The position numbers were made by a program, and so were the translations under genes. Source: Nitrososphaerota archaeon (lineage in GTDB: Archaea; Thermoproteota; Nitrososphaeria; Nitrososphaerales; Nitrosopumilaceae). From it: a stretch of DNA of 18,909 nt. This document shows positions 1 to 6,897 of the stretch, piece by piece. The DNA lies in contig JADFLN010000017.1 of the NCBI GenBank assembly GCA_022564385.1, positions 1 through 18,909 on the forward strand. Direction: 5' to 3'. The stretch's first letter is position 1. Each line of letters begins with the position of its first letter. The notes below the pieces were generated by a model, which did not search any database, had not been told where the DNA came from, and worked only from the letters and a program-made list of their open reading frames with translations.

Positions 1-1
1 A

Positions 2-361
2 AGTACTCAAGCAGAATTTATAAAAAATTTTGGCTCTTTGATGACAAATCAGACCAGTCAAACATTTAATCCCTTAGACACCCTAAGAGAAGTTTCTGAT
101 ACTACTAGACAAACTCAATCAAATATAATGCAAAGTATGTCATCAATGCAAAGTAAAAGTATGGATGCCATGTTTAACATCGGTCAGATGCTCCCTTCCT
201 TCTTGAATTGGGGTGCTTACAAAACTACCATTAGTAGTAATGGAAGAATCTCAATCCCTGAAGCTGAACGTAATGCACTTGGCTTGGGAGACGGTGACTT
301 GATTCAAGTCATTATCATGCCAATAGCAAAAAAATCAAAGAAACCGGAGGTGAAACAATGA
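2..361 (+). CDS. AbrB/SpoVT-type protein with helical N-terminal region, PhaR-like (5' end missing)
   Basis: The C-terminal part, nt about 221-322, reads as a swapped-hairpin AbrB/SpoVT domain: KTTISSNGRISIPEAERNAL followed by a short GDGD turn and a hydrophobic strand. The part before it is polar, Met/Ser/Gln-rich and helical, like a phasin. An ATG lies at 41 (TTG at 38), but the frame stays open to the window edge and the added residues (AEFIKNFGSL) look coding, so the gene probably begins outside. It overlaps the next gene by ATGA and so is translationally coupled to it. In Haloferax mediterranei an AbrB-like PhaR sits beside phaP, phaE and phaC, represses the cluster and binds granules. 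By analogy this protein may be the PHA regulator and granule-associated. The domain is clear; the PHA role is inferred from context. Confidence 0.72.
   Translation, partial: STQAEFIKNFGSLMTNQTSQTFNPLDTLREVSDTTRQTQSNIMQSMSSMQSKSMDAMFNIGQMLPSFLNWGAYKTTISSNGRISIPEAERNALGLGDGDLIQVIIMPIAKKSKKPEVKQ
346..352 (+). promoter_or_regulatory. Shine-Dalgarno site for the phasin-like gene
   Basis: GGAGGTG lies five bases before the ATG at 358, inside the end of the upstream gene. Most genes in this window have no such site and look leaderless. Its presence fits an internal operon gene and fixes the start at 358. Confidence 0.7.
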
Positions 362-786
362 GTACCGAAACAACAACAACAAGAAACACAAAAGATGTAT
401 TTTCTGTATATCAACAAAACGTAGACAAACTCTTCAATGGTATTAAACAATCAGTACCACACTATCATCAGTCAATTACTAATGTACAACAAGAATATCT
501 ACAAGCATATGAAAATATAGTAGATTCAACTATCACATTACAGAGAGAATATGCAAAGAAAGCCGGTATTGCAACTACCCTTCCTGAAGCAACACTAAAA
601 GTAATTCATGATACAACAGAAGAATTTATCAAAGCAACTTCAATACAAAATCAAGTAGCAATTGCAACTATAGATGCAACACAACAAAATATTAAAACAT
701 TCAACGATAATGCAAAGTCATTCGCTGACCTAAACCGAAACATTCTACAATCTTGGATTTCTGTATTTACCACAAAGAATAATTAG
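358..786 (+). CDS. phasin-like PHA granule protein (PhaP-like)
   Basis: A 142-residue all-helical protein, rich in Gln, Asn, Thr and Ala, with no signal peptide, no membrane segment and no enzyme motif. Spaced heptad-like hydrophobic residues (for example VDKLFNGIKQSV and LQAYENIVDSTITLQ) suggest long amphipathic helices, as in phasins that coat PHA granules. The ATG at 358 overlaps the previous stop (ATGA) and follows a strong Shine-Dalgarno site. The upstream partner is an AbrB-type protein, and phaC/phaE converge on it from the right, so the four genes resemble haloarchaeal phaRP plus phaEC in a different orientation. Phasins diverge quickly, so assignment rests on size, composition and neighbourhood. 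A generic coiled-coil protein cannot be excluded. Confidence 0.6.
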   Translation: MSTETTTTRNTKDVFSVYQQNVDKLFNGIKQSVPHYHQSITNVQQEYLQAYENIVDSTITLQREYAKKAGIATTLPEATLKVIHDTTEEFIKATSIQNQVAIATIDATQQNIKTFNDNAKSFADLNRNILQSWISVFTTKNN

Positions 787-792
787 TGGCAA

Positions 793-815
793 TTTTTTCT
801 TTTTTATTTTTTTTT
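793..815 (+). terminator. T-tract terminator after the phasin-like gene
   Basis: Nearly uninterrupted T-run in the 38-bp convergent gap, starting seven bases after the phasin-like stop codon. Archaeal RNA polymerase terminates on such U-tracts without needing a hairpin, and none is seen. Confidence 0.55.
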
Positions 816-824
816 AAATTTATT

Positions 825-1889
825 TTATGATCTTTTAGCTAACCATTTTCCCATCTCGGGCAATACTGTTTTTTGTGATAATGAACTTGCAATCATTCCA
901 ACATGACCCGTTGGGTACATTCTCAATGTTTTATCTTTACTACCTACTGCATAATGAAGTGGCATACTACATTCCGGTGACACTAAATGATCACCTACTG
1001 CAACCTGTGTAAAAAGCGGCATATCAATTTTTTTCAAATCTATATGTTTTCCTCCTACATACATCTTGTTTTGGATTAACAAGTTATCTTGGTAGATGTC
1101 TTTAATCCACTGTCTGAACAGCGCTCCTGGAATGGGAGGCGTATCTGCTAACCATTTTTCTACTCTAAGAAAACTATCGACATATTTTTTATTGTCTATA
1201 TTTTTGAAAAATTTGACATATTTTTCAATTCCTTGCTCAAATGGTTTGAGAACTGAAAAACAATAATACATGAATTCAGGAGGCATGTTTCCTACGATTT
1301 CTACCATTTTGTCTACATCCATATGTTTTGCAAGATTGCTAATCACTGTAGTATCACGCCATCCATCAATGACGGGAGCTGTTGCTACATAATTTTTTAC
1401 ACTTTCTGGATGTAATGTGATATATGCAGTTGCTATTGTTCCACCCGTACAATATCCTTGCAATGAAATTTTTTCAACAGATGATTCATTTTTGATATAT
1501 TCTACATAAGAGTCTAAATACCCATTTACATAATCATCAAAATCCAGATATTTATCAATATTAGTTGGTGTTCCCCAGTCCAGCATGTATATATCAAATC
1601 CTTGTTGTAAAAGATTTCTTACCCAACTTTTTTCTGGATGTATATCTAGTATGTGATATCGATTAATTAATGCATATATAATTAACAATGGTGTTTTATG
1701 TTGTTTTTCTGTAAGAGATTTGTAGTGTAGCAGTCTTGTTTTATCTATCTCCTGTACAACGTCATGTGGTGTCACTTCTAAACTAATTTCATCAGGTGCT
1801 GCAACTAAATTTGGAGCTTCAATAACATTTTTACTGAATTTTAAAATCTCTTCAATTATTTTTGGATCTACTCTTAATTGATTATCCAT
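825..1889 (-). CDS. phaC: class III polyhydroxyalkanoate synthase catalytic subunit PhaC
   Basis: A 354-residue alpha/beta-hydrolase-fold protein, the normal size for class III PhaC. The lipase-like box GYCTGG (residues 145-150) carries Cys147 instead of Ser. The other triad residues are Asp300 (AVGDHLVSP) and His329 (PTGHVGM). Spacing matches Allochromatium vinosum PhaC (Cys149, Asp302, His331) almost exactly. The family motif DWGTP is at 104-108. The enzyme joins 3-hydroxyacyl-CoA units into polyester on granules as a complex with PhaE. Its ATG lies inside the 3' end of phaE (8-nt overlap), so the pair is a coupled operon transcribed phaE-phaC. PHA synthesis has been reported in ammonia-oxidising archaea. 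All key residues are intact. Confidence 0.95.
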   Translation of the reverse strand: MDNQLRVDPKIIEEILKFSKNVIEAPNLVAAPDEISLEVTPHDVVQEIDKTRLLHYKSLTEKQHKTPLLIIYALINRYHILDIHPEKSWVRNLLQQGFDIYMLDWGTPTNIDKYLDFDDYVNGYLDSYVEYIKNESSVEKISLQGYCTGGTIATAYITLHPESVKNYVATAPVIDGWRDTTVISNLAKHMDVDKMVEIVGNMPPEFMYYCFSVLKPFEQGIEKYVKFFKNIDNKKYVDSFLRVEKWLADTPPIPGALFRQWIKDIYQDNLLIQNKMYVGGKHIDLKKIDMPLFTQVAVGDHLVSPECSMPLHYAVGSKDKTLRMYPTGHVGMIASSLSQKTVLPEMGKWLAKRS

Positions 1890-2457
1890 TTTTCTTCATT
1901 TCCTTTTTCTTTAATTCTAACTCTAGTTTCCCAACTCTTTTTTTAAGAGAATGCATTTCTTTATAAATTTCATCAATTTCTTCTTTGCTTGGGAGATTAA
2001 CTGATTGTAATATTACATTAGTAATGTTGTTCCAATGCTTAGTTAACTCAAGCTCTTTAGAAATTAGCCCCCCATAATTTTCTCCAAATTTATTCGAATC
2101 AAATAATTCTGTAAAATCATTATCAAAAATATCTATCCAAATTCTCTTGCATGCCTCTATCTGTTCAACATCTTGAGGAACATCTGGAATCTTTAGATTA
2201 ACTTTCTTTTGAGCATCTGTCCACGTTTCTGAAAGCTGCTTGTAATATTCTGTAACATGTTGATTAAATTCAAATAAAACTTCGTTAATATCAATTAATT
2301 CTGTAGTGATTTTCTTTGAATTTGTTGCAAATGATCTCATTGGCCCCATTGATGTTAGTGCTTGCGGCTTGCTTGTCATCAAATGTATGATGTCTGTCCA
2401 AAAAAGCGACAAATGCTTGTAATATTCTTTAATATCTTTAGGAGATTCTGATTGCAC
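1882..2457 (-). CDS. phaE: class III PHA synthase subunit PhaE
   Basis: A 191-residue, highly helical, Trp-containing protein encoded directly upstream of phaC with an 8-nt overlap. The C-terminal segment starting at LPSKEEIDEIYKEMHSLKKR runs into a coiled coil (about 155-190), the conserved end of class III PhaE that contacts PhaC. It is much shorter than bacterial PhaE (about 360 residues) and close to the short haloarchaeal form (about 180). The start is GTG at 2457: an in-frame TAG lies three codons upstream and no other start fits. The TATA-like box about 28 bp upstream suggests a leaderless transcript. PhaE has no known catalytic residues; it activates and stabilises PhaC. Confidence 0.88.
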   Translation of the reverse strand: MQSESPKDIKEYYKHLSLFWTDIIHLMTSKPQALTSMGPMRSFATNSKKITTELIDINEVLFEFNQHVTEYYKQLSETWTDAQKKVNLKIPDVPQDVEQIEACKRIWIDIFDNDFTELFDSNKFGENYGGLISKELELTKHWNNITNVILQSVNLPSKEEIDEIYKEMHSLKKRVGKLELELKKKEMKKNG

Positions 2458-2480
2458 AAATAACTATTAACACAGATCGC

Positions 2481-2488
2481 AATAAATA
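2481..2488. promoter_or_regulatory. shared TATA-like box between phaE and the 2510 gene
   Basis: AATAAATA on +, TATTTATT on -. It lies about 25 bp before the ATG at 2510 and about 28 bp before the GTG of phaE at 2457. It is the only good TATA candidate in the 52-bp divergent gap, so it may serve both genes with leaderless mRNAs. Confidence 0.45.
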
Positions 2489-2509
2489 GATGATTGTTTA
2501 ACTAGATAA

Positions 2510-2902
2510 ATGGACAATGTTGAGGAACTAGAAAAAATCTGTCAGACAATCAACAAATTGAATTCTAATATGCGTTCAGCAAGAATCATCAATAGTCGAG
2601 GTCATCAAGTATCTGGTGGGATGAAGGGTGGATTACACTCACTTGAAGATCAAAAACATGATGAAATGATGTTCATGGAACTTGCATTACGTGTGAGGAT
2701 GAGACATGAATTTGATAAGGAATTTGGTGAAGTTCACTTTTCTATGTCATATAGAGATAAGGTAATTGTAATGAGTTTTCCATTACTTAATGATGACGTA
2801 TTGTTGGTGTCTTGTGAAAAAGAGACTGATTTTGGCAATATTTCCTTCAAAATTCTTAAAATAATTGAACCTCTTAAAAAAACCCCAACAAAAACATTCT
2901 AA
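2510..2902 (+). CDS. conserved small protein of unknown function (possibly DUF6659-like)
   Basis: A 130-residue soluble protein. The N-terminus is a helix (NVEELEKICQTINKLNS), followed by ARIINSRGHQVSGGMKGG, a middle segment with several Met and a basic RVRMRHEF helix, then two or three beta strands (RDKVIVMSFPLL, DDVLLVSCEKE). The helix-strand order and the INSRGHQVSGG stretch resemble the Roadblock/profilin-like folds of small archaeal proteins, and I recall similar thaumarchaeal proteins grouped as DUF6659, but neither assignment is proven. No catalytic motif is visible. It is divergent from phaE across a 52-bp promoter region and its stop overlaps the tfb stop by 4 nt. ATG at 2510 fits the TATA-like box. 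Confidence 0.7.
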   Translation: MDNVEELEKICQTINKLNSNMRSARIINSRGHQVSGGMKGGLHSLEDQKHDEMMFMELALRVRMRHEFDKEFGEVHFSMSYRDKVIVMSFPLLNDDVLLVSCEKETDFGNISFKILKIIEPLKKTPTKTF

Positions 2903-3816
2903 ACGTTAAGCATTTTTCTTAATCCTGCACATCTGTTTCTTATCGTTACTTCCGTGACTCCAGATGCAATTGATATTTGCTTTTGTGATTTTGTCTCCCC
3001 TGTACTGATACATGCAAGATATAGTGCTGCAGCAGCTATTCCCATTGGATCCTTTCCTGCAGTAAGACCTGTTCTCTTTGCTTCATCTAAAATTGTAATT
3101 GCTTTACGTTTAGTCTTTTCCCCTAGTTCTGCAATACTTGCAATTCTTGAAACTCCTTTTACAGGATCAACAACTGGCATTTTTAATTCTAATTCTCTGT
3201 AAATTAACCTATAACATCTAGCAACATCTTTTCTTTTAATGTTTATTCCATTAGCTATATCATTTAATGTTCTTGGGGTTTCTGTATTTCTACAAGAAGC
3301 ATAAAGACATGCTGCAACAAGTCCCTGGATTGAACGACCCCTAACTAATTTTTTCTCCATTGCTTTTCTGTAAATGTAAGCAGCTTTTTCTATTACTGCA
3401 CTCGTTAATGCAAGTTTATCTTTTAACTTATCCATTTCATTAAGAGCTTGTCTAAGATTTCTATCTGCAGATGAATGTGCTTGTGATCTGCTATCCCATG
3501 TTCTTAATCTTTCAATAGAACTCTTTACACTTGCAGATAGTGGTTTTCCTGTAGCATCTTTGTTAGCTGCACCAATTACCGTTGATAATCCCATGTCATG
3601 CATAGCTAGTGAAGTTCCAGCACCAACTCTGGTTCTATTACTATCATCATTTGCAAAAGATCTCCACTCTGCTCCTGTGTCTGCAATTTTGTCTGTCATT
3701 ACCAATCCGCATTTTCCACAAAATAACTCTCCAGTATTTTGGTCTGTGAGTATTTTCTTATTCCCACAAGATGGGCATTTGGGTCCAGCAACTATTGTGT
3801 TTTTAAGCATAATCAT
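2899..3816 (-). CDS. tfb: transcription initiation factor B (TFB)
   Basis: A 305-residue archaeal TFIIB homologue. The N-terminal zinc ribbon has Cys14, Cys17, Cys33 and Cys36 (CPSCG ... CGKCG). The B-reader/linker region follows (GAEWRSFANDD ... RTRVGAGTSL). Two cyclin-like repeats, about 110-200 and 205-300, bind TBP-TATA and the BRE; the last repeat has the usual DPMGIAAAALYLA stretch, and the C-terminus contains the helix-turn-helix-like KQISIASGVTEVTIRNRCAG. TFB recruits RNA polymerase and sets promoter choice. Thaumarchaea usually have several TFBs, so this is one of a set. ATG at 3816 or 3810 are both possible starts; no Shine-Dalgarno site is seen. It converges with the 2510 gene with overlapping stops. 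Confidence 0.95.
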   Translation of the reverse strand: MIMLKNTIVAGPKCPSCGNKKILTDQNTGELFCGKCGLVMTDKIADTGAEWRSFANDDSNRTRVGAGTSLAMHDMGLSTVIGAANKDATGKPLSASVKSSIERLRTWDSRSQAHSSADRNLRQALNEMDKLKDKLALTSAVIEKAAYIYRKAMEKKLVRGRSIQGLVAACLYASCRNTETPRTLNDIANGINIKRKDVARCYRLIYRELELKMPVVDPVKGVSRIASIAELGEKTKRKAITILDEAKRTGLTAGKDPMGIAAAALYLACISTGETKSQKQISIASGVTEVTIRNRCAGLRKMLNV

Positions 3817-3927
3817 GAAAAATTATTAGATCAGTCTATTATCAGTTCTACATAATTTCTGCAGGTTAATTGTGTGTAGGTTAAGCTAATGTCCCCATTT
3901 TTTATAACATGATCCTTTTTTTCAAAT

Positions 3928-4434
3928 TTAACTTAGGAGACAATACGCATACGATGGAGTATATGATGTATACATAATGTTGCTTTGATCTGTTACATGT
4001 TGCAAACCAATAGAGTGACCTAATTCATGTGTCATAATTGTTTCAACACTCTTAACATCATATAATTGAAAACTTCCATCACAATTGTAATCCCCTAATG
4101 TCACTTCTACAATTCCTTTTCCAAGATGTGCATGTCCAAGAACCCCCTCCCCAATATTTCGAACTATCCATGTTATCCAAACATTTGCTTCATATTTCAG
4201 ATTTGTAATTTCAAATTTCACTTTAACTTTTTGATTATCAGTATCCAATTCTTGTTCTTCCCAAAACACAAAAGAATTTTTTAATGTACTGACATGATCC
4301 AATGAAAGTCCTGTTGGTTGTTCATTGATGAATACTTTGTATTGAATAATTGCAATTTCATCTATTATTTGATATGTTGTGTTGGTAATGTTTTTTGATG
4401 CCTTTTTGGCTTGTTCTTCAAATTTCTTTTTATT
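3928..4434 (-). pseudogene. matrixin-type zinc metalloprotease domain, cut off from its N-terminus by an in-frame TAG
   Basis: From the codon after the TAG of the upstream TPR gene, the same frame runs 168 codons to TAA. It has no ATG; the first plausible start is TTG at 4302, yet the 44 codons before that read as good protein (for example NTTYQIIDEIAIIQYKVFIN). The domain has the metzincin zinc site HELGHSIGLQH (nt 3997-4029), with the catalytic Glu and three His, and a Met-turn SNIMY eight residues later. This is the matrixin/adamalysin signature (peptidase family M10/M12). Without the upstream part it has no secretion signal. It is most likely the C-terminal half of one secreted TPR-WW-protease protein. 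Alternatives are stop readthrough, internal initiation at TTG 4302, or a sequencing error. Confidence 0.72.
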
Positions 4435-5379
4435 CTAATCTCTTAGGAATTTTTTAATAACATCTTGACTAGGATTTGGATATTCAATGTATCGCTTCTC
4501 TTTTGAAATATTATTTGAAATATCTCTAACATATTTTCCAAACAAGTAAAACTCATGATCTAATTCTTCTTGTGATTGAATTGTATCTTGAAGATTTATT
4601 GTAATTAATCCATTTTCAATCATATATTGAATACCTGAAACAAAAGATTTGTCATCAATTTGATCATCAGCCCACCACCCTGCATTGTTTTTTATCCATT
4701 CTGGAATTTTATCTTCAGAAATACTTTGTGTTTCTACTGGTGGGATTTGTATTATTTTATTTTCTATTAGGTATAATAAAGCCAAAACAAATTCTGAATC
4801 TTTAATATTTCCTTCTGACCACCATTTTGCTATTGGTTTCACCCATTCAGGTATTGTCGTAGGATATACTTTTTCTAATCCATTTGGTTTCTCAGTTGGC
4901 GTATACGGATATTTTTTAATTACTTTTTCTACAAATTCTTTATAGTTTTTGATTACAATACTGTTTGGTTTTTCTTTTAATGCCTTATCAAAGTATTTTA
5001 TAGCTTCTTGATATTCTCCTAAATATCCAAATCCAACTCCCATACCTGTTAACGAAATAACATCATTTGATCTGTGTTGCAAAACTTTGAAAAATTGCTT
5101 TAGAGATTTACCATGATCTGAAAGATTACTTTGTGCTATTCCTTTCATTTTTAGTGTTGAAATATTATTTGGAGTAATCTCTAAGATATCATCATAAATT
5201 GTTATGGCTTGTTTGTATTCCCCATTGACAAAATATTTTTTGGCTTGGTTAAACATTAACTCTGGGTCTTTTTCTGTTTCTGCAAACACAGTCTCTGCAA
5301 ATACAGTTTCCGTGAGAATTGATGAACTTAACAAAATCATGACTAAAAAACAAGTAATCAGAATTATATTATTTTTCAT
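4435..5379 (-). CDS. exported TPR and WW-repeat protein, N-terminal part of a split metalloprotease gene
   Basis: A 314-residue product. Residues 1-28 or 1-33 form a Sec signal peptide (hydrophobic core LITCFLVMILLSSSIL) with the cleavage motif ETVFA present twice in tandem (24-33). Residues about 38-145 form TPR helices: AKKYFVNGEYKQAITIYDDI and GYLGEYQEAIKYFDKALKEK are clear. Two copies of a thaumarchaeal repeat follow, IPEWVKPIAKWWSEG...LIENKII (about 176-213) and IPEWIKNNAGWWADD...MIENGLI (about 223-260). The tail RYIEYPNPSQDVIKKFLRD ends at TAG 4435-4437, directly followed in frame by coding-like sequence and a zinc protease domain. The protein is probably extracellular, with the TPR/WW part as a binding or anchoring module. 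A TATA-like TATAAAAT lies about 30 bp before the ATG. Confidence 0.85.
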   Translation of the reverse strand: MKNNIILITCFLVMILLSSSILTETVFAETVFAETEKDPELMFNQAKKYFVNGEYKQAITIYDDILEITPNNISTLKMKGIAQSNLSDHGKSLKQFFKVLQHRSNDVISLTGMGVGFGYLGEYQEAIKYFDKALKEKPNSIVIKNYKEFVEKVIKKYPYTPTEKPNGLEKVYPTTIPEWVKPIAKWWSEGNIKDSEFVLALLYLIENKIIQIPPVETQSISEDKIPEWIKNNAGWWADDQIDDKSFVSGIQYMIENGLITINLQDTIQSQEELDHEFYLFGKYVRDISNNISKEKRYIEYPNPSQDVIKKFLRD

Positions 5380-5473
5380 GTTTTTGATTTTAGATATGGT
5401 TATTTCTATTTTATACTAATTTCTGAATCAATTCGCTTTTACTACATATACAATATGTCATAATTAGAAAATC

Positions 5474-5483
5474 TTTAATTTAT
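5474..5483 (+). promoter_or_regulatory. TATA-like box for the 5505 gene
   Basis: TTTAATTTAT centred about 26 bp before the ATG at 5505, the spacing expected of a leaderless archaeal transcript. It sits in the 125-bp divergent region shared with the TPR gene. Confidence 0.5.
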
Positions 5484-5504
5484 TCATAATTATGTATTTT
5501 TATA

Positions 5505-5852
5505 ATGACCGAAATTATTGCTGGAGGGATGATCCATGATTTACGTCAAAAAATTCAACAGATTAAATCAGATTTGAATCAATTAGACGAGTCTGTATCT
5601 GAAATACCTGAATTGATTACTTCAGCAAATCTATTACGCTCAAATGAGTATCTGTTAAAGGCAAATGACAAGAAAACTGAACTATTGTCTGCCTATGAAC
5701 AGTATTCTGTGGCTCTGGAGAAATTACTATTATCCGTTTTTGATATACAATATGATCTAAAAGAAATACTCAAAGAGCAATCATCGATAATTTCTTCTCA
5801 AAGAAAAAAATTATCAAATGCAAAAACTAAATCAAGAACTACTAAAAAATAA
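5505..5852 (+). CDS. small coiled-coil protein of unknown function
   Basis: A 115-residue soluble protein predicted to be nearly all helix. Residues 10-30 (HDLRQKIQQIKSDLNQLDES) and about 60-100 show heptad-like hydrophobic spacing, so a two-helix antiparallel coiled coil or a homo-oligomer is likely. The C-terminus is very basic (QRKKLSNAKTKSRTTKK), which could bind nucleic acid or be a disordered tail. No signal peptide, Cys motif or enzyme signature is seen. The gene converges on birA with a one-base gap between stops. The ATG at 5505 is supported by the TATA-like box. I do not recognise the family; it is probably lineage-restricted. Confidence 0.7.
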   Translation: MTEIIAGGMIHDLRQKIQQIKSDLNQLDESVSEIPELITSANLLRSNEYLLKANDKKTELLSAYEQYSVALEKLLLSVFDIQYDLKEILKEQSSIISSQRKKLSNAKTKSRTTKK

Positions 5853-5853
5853 T

Positions 5854-6861
5854 TTATTTTGATAAATGGATAATATCGCCTGCAATTATTCTTTTAATTT
5901 TGTCGTTGTTTGATATTATTAATGCACCATCATCATCAATTTTGATTGCTTTTCCTTTTATTTTCCCATCTCTAGTATTGACCTCTACATTTTTTCCAAT
6001 TGTTGATGATCTTTTTGTCCATTCTGAAATAATTTTCTTTGTTTGTTTTGTATTTAGTAACTCGTAAATTTTTTCAAATTCCACCAAAAATGTTTGAACC
6101 AATTGAATTGGCTTGACTTTCTTTTTTTGATCATTAAGAGATACTACTCCATAAAAATTTGATGAACCCTTTAGTGTTTTTTCAATTTGTTTTACATCTA
6201 CATCAAAATTTATACCAATCCCTAAAACTATATTTTCAATTCTGTTTGATTCTAGTGATGCATCTACGAGTATTCCTGCTACTTTTTTGCCTTTGATAGT
6301 CAAGTCATTTGGCCATTTTAATTCTGGTGAAACCTTCAACGTTTTTTCAAATGCATTTGATAATGCTAGTGCCGATGCAATTGGAAATAATGTTGTAATA
6401 GAAATATCAAACTTTGGATGTAAAATTATTGAAAGCCAAATACCTCCTTTAGGTGAAATCCATTTTCTTCCTAATCTTCCTTTCCCACCTGTTTGTTTTG
6501 CTGCAATTATCACAGCACCATTGTTTGTAGGATCATCTACCATTTTTAATGCCTGATTTTGAGTAGAATCAATAGAATCAAAATAGTATGCCTGTTGCCC
6601 GACTACCTTTGTTTTGAGACCTGAAGTAATTTCCCATGGAAATAACTCATCTGAATTTGATGTTAACTTGTAACCTAGTTTCTGTTTTGACTCAACAGTA
6701 TATCCTAACTCTTGAATTTTTTTGATATGTTTCCACACTGCGACTCTGCTTATCTTCAACACATCACTCAAATCTTGACCAGATAGGTATTCTGTATTGT
6801 GAGTTTGCAAAAACGTTAGTACTTTTACCAATCCTGGACTATCAAATGAATTGTACATCAA
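5854..6861 (-). CDS. birA: BirA: biotin-[acyl-CoA carboxylase] ligase with N-terminal HTH
   Basis: A 335-residue bifunctional-type BirA. Residues about 8-68 are a winged helix-turn-helix (SGQDLSDVLKISRVAVWKHIKKI, with the wing LGYKL). The catalytic domain has the biotinyl-AMP loop GGKGRLGRKW (125-134), where E. coli has GRGRRGR, then KWPNDL (182-187) and KKVAGILVD with the conserved Lys of the active site. A C-terminal SH3-like domain ends at 335. It attaches biotin to the carrier protein of the acetyl/propionyl-CoA carboxylase, a key enzyme of the thaumarchaeal 3-hydroxypropionate/4-hydroxybutyrate cycle, and the HTH may let it act as a biotin-responsive repressor. TTG at 6861 and ATG at 6858 are adjacent; ATG 6858 is the likelier start. 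It has its own TATA-like box despite the 36-bp gap to the upstream gene. Confidence 0.93.
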   Translation of the reverse strand: MMYNSFDSPGLVKVLTFLQTHNTEYLSGQDLSDVLKISRVAVWKHIKKIQELGYTVESKQKLGYKLTSNSDELFPWEITSGLKTKVVGQQAYYFDSIDSTQNQALKMVDDPTNNGAVIIAAKQTGGKGRLGRKWISPKGGIWLSIILHPKFDISITTLFPIASALALSNAFEKTLKVSPELKWPNDLTIKGKKVAGILVDASLESNRIENIVLGIGINFDVDVKQIEKTLKGSSNFYGVVSLNDQKKKVKPIQLVQTFLVEFEKIYELLNTKQTKKIISEWTKRSSTIGKNVEVNTRDGKIKGKAIKIDDDGALIISNNDKIKRIIAGDIIHLSK

Positions 6862-6883
6862 CTATGCTTTATTTTTACTTCAA

Positions 6884-6890
6884 GTATAAA
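6884..6890 (-). promoter_or_regulatory. TATA-like box for birA
   Basis: Reads TTTATAC on the minus strand, centred 26-29 bp before the TTG/ATG start pair, within the short gap after the winged-helix gene. It suggests birA can be transcribed independently as a leaderless mRNA. Confidence 0.5.
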
Positions 6891-6897
6891 ACACACA

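Noticed and set aside
2954..3202. Open frames on + opposite tfb (also 3560-3829)
   Set aside because: They are antisense to the conserved TFB cyclin repeats and zinc ribbon, and their translations have no recognisable features.
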